A DNA stretch of 64,000 nucleotides, from NCBI GenBank assembly GCA_030549495.1, contig JAUIRK010000936.1, positions 1 through 64,000 on the forward strand. Reading direction: 5' to 3'. This document shows, piece by piece, positions 47,727 to 56,016 of the stretch. Origin of the DNA: Nectonema munidae (taxonomy: Eukaryota > Nematomorpha > Nectonematoida > Nectonematidae). Both the position numbers and the translations under genes were made by a program. Numbering within the stretch: the stretch's first letter is position 1; the number at the start of each line of letters is the position of its first letter. The notes beneath the pieces are model-generated. The model was given only the letters and a program-made list of their open reading frames with translations, was not told the origin of the DNA and did no database searches.

Positions 47727-47867
47727 GGTGAGCTAAAAGTAGGATGTTTTCATCGAGAAGGCACAATTGCGCCGCTTTTATCGAACTATGAGCAAAGTAG
47801 GCTTGATGTGGCATCGAACCCAATACCTTGAGTTATCAAATCCAACATCTAACCAATCCTACTCACC
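47727..47867 (-). mobile_element. tRNA-derived SINE-like insertion in the minisatellite
   Basis: About 140 bases of non-minisatellite sequence with minisatellite on both sides. Read on the minus strand it has a B-box-like GGGTTCGATGCC (47810-47821) and an A-box-like stretch AGGATTGGTTAGATG upstream (about 47846-47860), spaced as in tRNA promoters. Its two edges form an imperfect inverted repeat: GGTGAG then GTAGGAT on the left, and the complement of GGTGAGTAGGATT on the right. A small palindromic DNA element is the alternative. No A-rich tail or target duplication is clear. Confidence 0.5.
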
Positions 47868-47975
47868 CCCCTTTCCCTGTGTTTAAGTGCTCCCTTTTTG
47901 ACCTTCTTGTGTTTGAGTGCTCCCTGTTAGTGATTGCCTGTGTTAAAGTGCTCCCAATTTTGCCCCCTTGTTTTT
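47868..47975 (+). repeat. Last remnant of 31-bp minisatellite
   Basis: Three to four recognisable 31-bp units (TGTTTAAGTGCTCCC, TGTTTGAGTGCTCCC, TGTTAAAGTGCTCCC) mark the right end of the array before transposon-rich DNA begins. Confidence 0.85.
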
Positions 47976-47985
47976 CACAACAAAA

Positions 47986-48112
47986 AAAATATTTTAATTT
48001 TTTGAAAACCGGTTAAAAACCGGTTATAATTTTTTTGGTAGATAAAAAACCGGTTTTTTTCAACACTAAATTTACCCGTCTAAAAAATTTGTTTTATTTG
48101 CATAAAAACTGT
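47986..48112 (+). mobile_element. Terminal fragment of the hAT element found whole at 58927-61074
   Basis: Nearly identical to 60999-61118, the right end of the BED-finger hAT. It contains repeated AACCGGTT words and the presumed terminus CAACACTA (48061-48068). The match continues 44 bases past that terminus, so either the element ends further out or both are copies of one larger nested unit. The fragment abuts the minisatellite edge. Confidence 0.75.
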
Positions 48113-48349
48113 TTTTCAATATCTTGCATTTTGCATACTATGTTAAGTAATTACTTCCTTTTTTTCCTAATGTTTATCATGATTGTAATGTTATAACACA
48201 TATTGTATTGTATCACTAACAGCACATAGTACAATATGCAGACTATATGAATTTGTGTACGTAGATTACATACTTTGAAATGTGTGTTTCGCTTTTTATC
48301 AAACACATATATCTTCATCACAACTTTTAAAATCCTGTTGTACATGCCA
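48113..48349. other. Unassigned AT-rich stretch
   Basis: No recognisable gene or repeat. A 101-codon open frame on the minus strand (48151-48456) overlaps decayed hAT coding sequence on the plus strand and shows no family signature, so I treat it as chance. Confidence 0.6.
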
Positions 48350-49390
48350 AGTTTCATTGTATTCAAAAAGAGATGTATCCGCAAAAAAAATAAAAGAACT
48401 GCAGCATTTAAGTGATACCAGATAGTGGTCTCGAGCCACGTCTTGTAAAAACGCACTAGAGTGTTTAGATTGCATAATGAGGCTTTTGGACGAGATTTCT
48501 ACAGACGATACTGGGGCTCGTGCTGTTACTGCCCGCAGTTTGATTGCTCAGATTAATTTTGAATTTGTTTACTTATTGACTTTTTTTCTGATATTCTTGA
48601 ACGTATTCAAAAAGTATCCGAACAATTACAATCTAAGCAAGCACATCTCGGAAAAGCTATTAACTTAATTCAATGTCTTCGTCAAACGTTCATCGATTTG
48701 AAAAAGTCAGATTTGAATTTTGATTATAACGATAAAATGATAAAAACGTGTAAATTGTGCAAAATCAATTTGCTAAAAACACAAAAACGTATAAGTGTGA
48801 AAAGCTATGATGATTTTATTTTGTCAGAAACTACTGGACAAAGGTTTTATTCTCAAAGTAATTCTATTGAAGTTATTAATAAAATTCTTGATAGCTTAAT
48901 AAATGAATTGGATCGGAGATATTCTGAAAAATCTACGCACATTTTTAATGGTATTTCAACTTTGTGTCCAGAAAGTGAAAATTTTTTATGTGAAGAACAT
49001 TTAAAAATGCTTGCAACCACTTTTCTGTAAATGTTGATGACTTACTTCATGAAATTGCCTTGATAAAAAAAGTTGAAAAAAGAGTTAAAATCACCATCTT
49101 CTCTGCTGAGTTTCCTTTCATTTGTTTCCCCATATAAAGCTGCATTTGATTGCTTGCATAGATTACTGCTCATAGCAGTAACTTTACCTGTTACAAGTGA
49201 TTCATGTGAAAGAAGTTTTTCAAAAATGAAACTGGTTAAAACTTTTTTAAGGAATTCAATGACAAGTGAAAGATTGAGTGATATTGAGTTACTTTCCAAT
49301 GAAACGTCCTATGTTGAAAAAATTGATATGGAAAATTTTATTGACGAGTTTGATGGTCGACATGACAATCGTCGAATAAAACTTCATTAA
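48350..49390 (+). pseudogene. hAT transposase remnant (ZMYM/TTF-type), 5'-truncated
   Basis: From about 48350 one frame reads VSLYSKRDVSAKK then LQHLSDTR, an in-frame stop at 48423, then WSRATSC. This corresponds to the LSDTRW motif of hAT transposases of the ZMYM1/TTF-finger type. The frame continues through TDDTGARAVTARSLIAQINF. A frame change near 48590 leads to FSDILERIQK and the long frame 48698-49030. A further frame (49073-49390) holds the C-terminal dimerisation domain: LPVTSDSCERSFSKMKLVKT, then LSDIELL. The N-terminal zinc finger and the first catalytic residues are missing on the left. At least three lesions make it a dead copy. Confidence 0.82.
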
Positions 49391-49620
49391 ATATTTTTGA
49401 ATTTTTTATAAATTTGTTTTTGTTTTTGTACTGCTACAATTATTGAAATTATAAATATGTAGGATTTAAAGGTTTTTAAATTGAAAAATACCCAGAAAGT
49501 TTTCAAAAAATAAAAAAATTTGTTAGATAGAAAAAAACTTATTATGAAATTTTTAACTTATAAACTACGCCCCTATTTGCCCCCCCCCCCCCCATTTATG
49601 AAAGTCTAGAACCGCCACTG
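49391..49620 (+). mobile_element. 3' end of the ZMYM/TTF-type hAT with terminal inverted repeat
   Basis: Non-coding tail of the preceding transposase remnant. It includes a run of 14 C (49580-49593) and ends GAAAGTCTAGAACCGCCACTG (49600-49620, with one added base inside the quoted limit). The reverse complement begins CAGTGGCGGTTCTAGA, a typical hAT terminus closely resembling CAGGGGCGGATCTAGA at 58484. The matching left terminus and the left target duplication (right side would be ATTAGAAC) are not present nearby, in line with 5' truncation. Confidence 0.75.
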
Positions 49621-49948
49621 ATTAGAACCAAGAAAGATAGACTCGTTTTCCTTTAGTATGGAAATAGTAAAATCACTGATTATCCCTTTCATACAATCGA
49701 GATCCCTCACAGGGCTCAGCAACAGACTAAAAGCAAAAATAAACTTCTCTTTGAACTCACCTTCTCCGTCATTTACGAGTTTGAAAGACAAAAATGGAGC
49801 AAATAGACGCTGTAGCGAATGTCTTAAGCTCATTTTTGGACCAAATTATAAAGAAAAAAAGGATAAAATCAAGAAAGAAAAGCAACAATGTCAAAAATGC
49901 GAAAATCATCATGAGTATTGCATGAGTATTTTGAGTATGGTATCATAA
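49621..49948 (+). pseudogene. piggyBac transposase C-terminal fragment
   Basis: An open frame that starts exactly at the hAT terminus and runs through MEIVKSLIIPFIQSRS to a cysteine-rich end: RRCSECLKL, then QQCQKCENHHEYC. The pattern CxxC...CxxC..H...C fits the zinc-binding C-terminus of piggyBac transposases, and the hydrophobic IIPFIQSR segment fits the helix before it. The rest of the gene is not attached. I infer that the hAT inserted into, or was fused to, this piggyBac copy. The other piggyBac remnant at 51243 lacks exactly this C-terminal part, so both could derive from one rearranged element. Confidence 0.6.
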
Positions 49949-50156
49949 GTATTGCAGTGTAAAGTAGAAAAGTTGAGAAAAACAATTTTATCTTTTAGTT
50001 TGTGAAATTAACTTTTTTAGATATGAGATAAATTTTCAGTAACTAAAACTTGCTTTTTTTGGTATAGCTGTTATTAAATATTTTCAATACCCGCTTTAAA
50101 AGTAAAGTGAATTAAAAATATTATAAACATTTCAACTGAATTTGAAACAGAGTGAA
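49949..50156. other. Unassigned AT-rich stretch
   Basis: No coding frame or repeat recognised. It may be 3' sequence of the piggyBac fragment. Confidence 0.5.
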
Positions 50157-50798
50157 TATCATCATTGAATTCAGCATACTTGAAAATGCTAGTTTTAACT
50201 AATTTTGTAATTATTTCATTATAGAAACATAACTTTTTTGACAGGTTTTGTCATAAATGATTGATTTTGATGACATTGACTGAATTTCATAAAAAAAATG
50301 TATACCATTATTCATTTCATTCAAAAAATTAATGCCATCAATCAATTCAGCGTACTTGAAAAGAGTAGTTTATACGTGTTTCATGATATAGATATAATTT
50401 TGCTTTTTTGACAGGACTTGTCAAAATGATTGATTAATGACATATTGACTGGATTTCATAAAAAAAATTAATGTCATCAATCAATTCAGAGTGGTAGAAA
50501 AGGGTAGTTTAGACATGTTTCATGATGTAGATATAATTTTTCTTTTTTGACAGGACTTATCAAAAATGATTGATTAATGACATATTGACTGGATTTCATA
50601 AAAAATTAATGTCATCAATCAATTCAGGGTACTTGAAAAGGGTAGTTTAGACTTTTTCATGATGTAGTTATAAGTTTTTTTTTTGACAGGACTTGTCAAA
50701 AATGATTGATTAATGACATATTGACTGAATTTCATAAAAAAAATTAATGCCATCAATCAATTCAGCGCAATTGAAAATGGTAGTTTTGAGTTTTTAGC
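50157..50798 (+). repeat. Tandem repeat of about 139 bp with internal dyad
   Basis: Four clear units begin at the GACAGG words at 50240, 50410, 50549 and 50685, preceded by a partial, diverged unit. Spacings are 170, 139 and 136; the first unit carries extra bases. Each unit pairs GATTGATTAATGACAT with a later ATGTCATCAATCAATT-like segment, so it can fold back on itself. Core words such as AAAAGGGTAGTTTAGAC and TTTCATGATGTAG recur. It may be a subterminal array of a DNA transposon or a small local satellite. Confidence 0.85.
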
Positions 50799-51242
50799 CA
50801 ACAAAATATGTTCTAAAATTCTTTTGGAAGAGGGGCGGGGGGCGAAATCCGCCCCCTTGCCAAAAAACTGCCAGCCAGAAATAGAGTTAATGCTCCTTCA
50901 AAAAGCGGAAGACCTAGAAGTATCAAGTTGAGAAAATTGCTAATACACCACCTGTCCCAAAACAAGAAGCCAAAGGAAAGACAAATCCGTTTTAATTTGG
51001 AATTTGTTCTTACCTCCACTCTTTTTACTAGAAAATTTTCAAGTTCACCAAAACTTCAATAAAAAGATATATTGATAAAAAAGAAAGAGTTTCAAAAGAA
51101 CTCTTAAATTTTTATGAAAGTTTTAGCATTGACAAGCTACTTGGCTAAGTTTTATACATGTTTGGAATTGAAGGAGACCAAAGTCTTCCACTTGATGAAT
51201 TGTATAAAAGTCAACGAGCTCACTTTATGAAAGCAGTAATAG
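50799..51242. other. Non-coding stretch with a G/C-rich inverted repeat
   Basis: Contains GGGGGGCGAAATCCGCCCCC (about 50838-50858), an imperfect GC-rich hairpin in otherwise AT-rich DNA. The remaining sequence lies immediately upstream of recognisable piggyBac coding remnants and may be its decayed 5' part. I could not align it to the family. Confidence 0.45.
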
Positions 51243-51990
51243 GAATTTGATGACCCATGTAAAAGAAATTGAAGCTCAGATAAAATAAAGGCTGCCCGAT
51301 TCCTCAATGATCATTTTGGAGACATCTGGAAAAAGTAATATTTTCCCTATCAATAGTTAGTACTAAATTGTTTTTTAAGGTTTTGGACGCCATTGGATTT
51401 CGTAACTGTTGATAAACAGTTGGTTAAATTCAGAGAAGGTTGCCCAATTAAAATTTTTGAACCAAGCAAACGAGAAAAATGGAATATAATAATGTATCAC
51501 ATAAAGTAACCATTCTAGACTATAAGTTATATGGATGGACCAAGGAGAAAAACTTTTCTATTTTAGGTCCCTTAAATAATAATAAAAGATGTGTTTCATA
51601 CATTTTTAAGAAAAAACATTTGAGAACTTTGAACCTACAAGAGTGGGAATCCAGGACTCTCTTTTCAAGTTGCTCATCTTTAGTAGCATATATCCCTAAA
51701 AAGCATGTGAAAAGAAATTTCAAAGCAGTTTTGATGATGCGTAACCAACATTTTAGAGAGATGGAACTAATAAGACCTAAACGATTACCTTAATCTATTG
51801 ACACGCGTAAAATCAGGGGTTGTTAAAGCTAACCAAATGCTAAGAAAGTGTACTAGCTATGGAATATCTAGATTCTAGACGATGGCCTATGGTTGTTTGG
51901 TCAAACTTCTTGGACATAGCAAGGCTGAACACTTACATTATATTAGAAGGAAACTTGAAAAAACAAACCTCAACTTCAAGTAGTAGGAAA
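51243..51990 (+). pseudogene. piggyBac transposase remnant, degenerate
   Basis: Collinear fragments of a piggyBac transposase (DDE_Tnp_1_7 type). EFDDPCKRN at 51243, SSDKIKAARFLNDHF after an in-frame stop, and TVDKQLVKFREGCPIKIFEPSKREKW cut here to TVDKQLVKFREGC then IFEPSKREKW from 51405. Next comes a frame from 51479 with LQEWESRTLFSSCSSLVAY and IPKK, which matches the usual SSLF...LVSYVPKK region. Then KSGVVKANQML (a decayed VDxxDQM) and RRWPMVVWSNFLDIARLNTY near 51877. The conserved DNWF segment is not found, so part of the catalytic core is missing. Several stops and frame changes are present. Clearly inactive. Confidence 0.75.
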
Positions 51991-52633
51991 TTTTTATAGA
52001 AAATACAATGGAAGGAGAAGTGTAATTTCGCAAATGTGTTTTCATTTGACTTTCTATGTCAAAAGAAAAGTTCTTGTTATAGAACTTTTTATTTTTATTT
52101 TATTCGAAAAATTGGTTTTTGTCCTTATTATTTATTTTATTAGCAATGAAATTGTTTTACAAAAAAATACTTTCATATTGGAAATTGCTGTGATAAAATT
52201 CTCAAAGTTGTTTGAATAAAACAAAAATATCTTGATTGTATTGCTTTTTCTTATTTTTTTCACTCAATTTTTGTTTTTTGATACATAAATTAGACTATTT
52301 TCTGTAATTTTCAAAAAAATAATATTCAACACTTTCAAAGTGACCAGTTTTATCCAAGCACTTTTTACTTTTATATTTGGTTGTATGAAGTTTTAAAACT
52401 TGTCAAAATTGAAAAAATGATAAAACAAAAAATTGGGGTTAATTTTATTTTCTGTAAGTCAAATTGATACTCCTCTATAATTCTAACTTTTTTTGCTATA
52501 ATAATATTGTTTCAGATAACTATTTTGACATTTACATGGTAGTAATTTTTCAATATCTGCTTTATTTTCGTTAAAACTTTTGAACAAAATAGTGCATGGC
52601 GGCTCAGGCCCTATGCCGCAATGGGAGGGTTAA
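51991..52633 (+). mobile_element. 3' flank and right terminus of the piggyBac element
   Basis: AT-rich non-coding DNA ending in GCCGCAATGGGAGGG directly followed by TTAA (52630-52633), the target site piggyBac duplicates. Just inside the end, GGCGGC and GCCGC form a small imperfect inverted repeat (about 52598-52620). I did not find a matching TTAACCC left terminus in the window, so the left end is lost or diverged. Short frames here (52034-52219) are AT-rich hydrophobic by-products. Confidence 0.5.
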
Positions 52634-52747
52634 ATTTTACCTAAACCCATGTAGTATTCTCTCTACTTCGAAAAAGATGTAGCATATTAGTAAGAAAGAA
52701 AGTTTTATTCTTCGTCTGTACTTATTCAAAATATTTCACGTATCTTC

Positions 52748-52815
52748 GGCAGATGGCGTAGTGATTGAAGCGTAGTTGACCTGGCATTCTGATCGTTACA
52801 GCCCATCATCTGCGC
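52748..52815 (+). mobile_element. tRNA-derived SINE head (fragment)
   Basis: Contains TGGCGTAGTG (52754-52763), a near-consensus polymerase III A box, and GTTACAGCCC (52795-52804), a degenerate B box, at tRNA-like spacing with the connecting GACCTGGCATTCTGATC. No full cloverleaf, body or tail could be traced, so it is called a SINE fragment and not a tRNA gene. Confidence 0.5.
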
Positions 52816-54996
52816 AGTTATGGATCATAATTTTTCTCTTAGATGCAATACCGGCAGCTTTAAATATCTATAAAAAATCTAAATCGACAAAGTGTGTCGC
52901 TGGATGGAACTTTATAGTTTTTACCCACTTTACCTTTTCTCAGAAACTTAAATTGCTCTGTCACAAAAAATATAAAGAGGAAATATATATATATATATAT
53001 ACAAGAAACGACTAATTAAATGAAAGACAGTATAAATTGAGAAAGATTGTGTAATTTTTGAGGCATTTTGTTAGGATCAAAGAATTGACAAAAAAGAGAA
53101 GATTTGATATTGAAAATAAATAGGACAGTGTGTGAATGTTTGTGACAACTTTGAATATTTTATTTTTGCATCTATGATACATGCGGAAAACAATTCACAA
53201 GTGGAGTGAGTATCTACATGTAGTGTTGTAGATTTGTTGGAATTTGAATCTTTATGAAATACAAGTATATAATTCAAGTACAATGTACAGGAAAAGGTGT
53301 AAAAAATATAAAGAAAAAAATGGTAAAAATGTTAACGATGAAATAGGCGCAAACATTAAGAAGACAGCAGCATATTGCCTAGCTTGGAGTGAATATTCAT
53401 AACATTTATTTTAACTAAATTAATTATATATAGTTCTTAATTTTAAAAAAAGTATCATAGCTAATAAAAATGAATACAATCGTAGGATACCTGATATATC
53501 TTAATTTAAGCTATCGATATTCGTTGACGATATTTAAAGCTTTCTTCTTCCACGTAAATAATTTCTATACTTCTCGATCCATCTTTATTAGAAGTAATTC
53601 TATGACACGCTTTTTTTCTATTCGCTTATATATCCATTAAATGAAATCCTGAGAGCCCTTTTCACCAGTAAATAAGAAATCAGGCAAGTTTTAAGTATTA
53701 TATTATCACTATATATTATTTATCGCTTTGCAAAGTTCATTAGAGATTCCTGAATTCCACTTTCCACTAACACCACGACGAAACATAGCAAAAGCATAAC
53801 AGTTATTTTGTGTGACAGTGTTTAACTCTCATATGATATTTATGGCAGGAGTTTATTGGATAGTTTTACTTCGTGACTAACTTTTGAAAAATATCTTAAA
53901 TATTAAATTGATCTCCATATGTAATTTATTAGTAGACTACAAAAATAATTTCTTAAAATGTATAGATTAACAAATTTTAATCAATTACGCTTAATTTTTA
54001 GATAAGGTCCTTATCTGTTTATGTCTAAATCAATGGGTGCATATATCTAATTTTATTCTTTTAAAAATTGCTAGTATAACAACAGTGTGAAAAACAGAAA
54101 ATAAAACATTTTACTTAATATAAAACTGAGCAATTTTTAAATGAAATTATTCTAGCCACGGTGAGTTTTTTATCGACATTTGTTAATTGTGTTAATACGT
54201 TAGTTTGTAATGTACTTGAATCACGTGTACATTTATTCATAAATTTCATGTTTTAAAATTTTTCTTCTTATATTATTTCTCATCCTACAGTTTAAAAGAT
54301 GTATATTTTTATGGATGTTATATACAACTTTTCATCATCATAGCTTGTTTTCAAATAATTTCCTCATACAATATATGGTTTTTTATATATGTGGATATAA
54401 GATATATTTTTTTCATTACCGTGCAAATATTTGTAAATTTTGCATTTCTTTCATTATTTTTACATTCAATATATATCTGATTACAGGATTTGATTTATTT
54501 AATTGTGAAAAAAATATATTTTAATGAGTGGTGTGCAATCTTTTTTTGCCCAATTTTTTTAATAAAATTTAAAACATTAATTAACTAACAAACAATAGTA
54601 ACCAGATTCACTAACTAAATCACCAAAGCATATAGAATTAATACCTAATCTTATTAACTTAAATAATCAACTAGCTCATCACTTAACTTATTATCTAAGT
54701 AATTAAATTACTAATTGTCAAACAAACGAACGCATAACTAATTAACATAAAATTCCATTGAAAAAGAAAGTCCAAGAATAGTCTTCAAAATTTTGGTGCT
54801 CAAAATCAGATATAAATAGCTTTCAAACTAACATCACATACTTAGCAATCTAACTTATACTTGATCCAACAACTAATTATGTTAATAACTAAAAATAACT
54901 AGCTATATATAACTAATGTATTGCTTAATATTGGCCTAACTAGTTGTGCTATTGACACCATAGACACTGTTCTTATTTTTTCTGTATGTCCTAGAA
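52816..54996. other. Non-coding AT-rich stretch
   Basis: No supported gene. It contains an (AT)n microsatellite at 52983-53001 and, at about 54,570-54,930, a region with many CTAACTA/ACTAATTA words that looks like decayed simple repeat. Short open frames here lack any domain signature. Confidence 0.6.
52983..53001. repeat. (AT)n microsatellite
   Basis: Nineteen bases of uninterrupted alternating AT. Confidence 0.95.
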
Positions 54997-55506
54997 CAGT
55001 GGTTATCAACTAATGGTCCACGGACCACTAGTGGTCCATGATATTTTTTTTGGTGGTCCACAGTAATTTTAAAATTAAAAAAAAAATAAAACTTTATTGA
55101 TTAAAAATTTCAATGAAAATCAAAAACGTCATTTAAAGGTTAGAAGACCAATCATAAACTTTTAAGAAATATTGAAGATGCATACTTATGCCATGCGAAT
55201 TTGAGATAAACAAACATGTATAATCGATTAAGTCTAAAATTATATTTTTACCATTGTATTTTTTTGCAATTTTGTACACAGATTTACATTGTTCATGGGA
55301 AATCCCCAACTGCGTAAATGCTTGGGCATTAAAAAAAGGTAAAGTTGTTGGGTATATGCTACAGGGCTAGAAGAACCGCTTAATTCCATGATATGCTAAT
55401 CTAACTGGCAAAAAATAAGCTACTAACAGAATCAAAGTAGAAAATAAGAAATAGGCAGATTATAAAATATACTTTTATTCAAACTTTATACTATGTAACA
55501 TATAAA
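54997..55506 (+). mobile_element. Left end of a Buster/ZBED-like hAT element
   Basis: Starts CAGTGGTTATCAACTAATGG, followed by GTCCACGGACCACTAGTGGTCC, a terminal pattern typical of animal hAT (Buster/Charlie-like) elements. It includes a perfect 16-base palindrome GGACCACTAGTGGTCC (55022-55037). The remaining bases to 55506 are non-coding. The likely left target duplication would be TCCTAGAA, but no right terminus was found, so it is unconfirmed. Confidence 0.65.
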
Positions 55507-56016
55507 GTTCCTTCTATGCTAGGTTCAAGATCAGGCTTCCAAGCATTAGTGAAACAAAAGGCTCCATTGGTAATTGGCGTTCACTGCTTCATCCACAGAG
55601 TGGCATTGGCTTCAAAAACACTACCAGGTCATTTAAATATCGTTTTTAAAGGACTGGTAAAGGTGGTTAATTATGTAAAATCTTCAGCAGTTAACACCAG
55701 GTTGTTCAAAAAATTATGTCAAGACATGGGTTCCGACTTTGAAGTTTTGCTATTCCATACATCTGTACGGTGGCTGTCAGCAGGTAACGTGCTTAAGAGA
55801 ATGTTTGAATTAAGAGAAGAATTGGTTTTATTCCTTCAGTCTCAAGACAAACAGGATTTAACAGATTTGTTAAAAAATTCAGCTTTAGAACTTGCATATC
55901 TTACTGATATTTTTGCAATTTTGAACAAAATAAATCTCCAACTGCAAGGAAAAGGTGCAAATTTGTTTTCTCACCAAGGCATCATCAAAGCTTTTCTTGA
56001 AAAATTAGAACTCTGA
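55507..56016 (+). pseudogene. ZBED/Buster-type hAT transposase fragment
   Basis: An open frame reading VPSMLGSRSGFQALVKQK, then GVHCFIHRVALASKTLP, VNYVKSSAVNTRLFKKLC and HTSVRWLSAGNVLKRMFELR. These match the central part of the transposase from which vertebrate ZBED5/ZBED8 and FAM200-like genes derive: the C/H motif in HCFIHR and the VRWLS motif are present. Homology begins abruptly at about 55507, where CTDGA would be expected just upstream. The frame stops at 56016 well before the C-terminal dimerisation domain. It is truncated on both sides, inactive, and not a domesticated gene as far as I can see. Confidence 0.8.

Noticed and set aside
48151-48456. 101-codon frame on the minus strand.
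   Set aside because: It overlaps hAT-homologous sequence on the plus strand (LQHLSDTR and WSRATSC region) and shows no domain.
55507-56016. A domesticated ZBED-family host gene.
   Set aside because: The frame begins and ends mid-domain beside an hAT terminus and lacks both the N-terminal finger and the C-terminal dimerisation domain, so a transposon fragment is the simpler reading.
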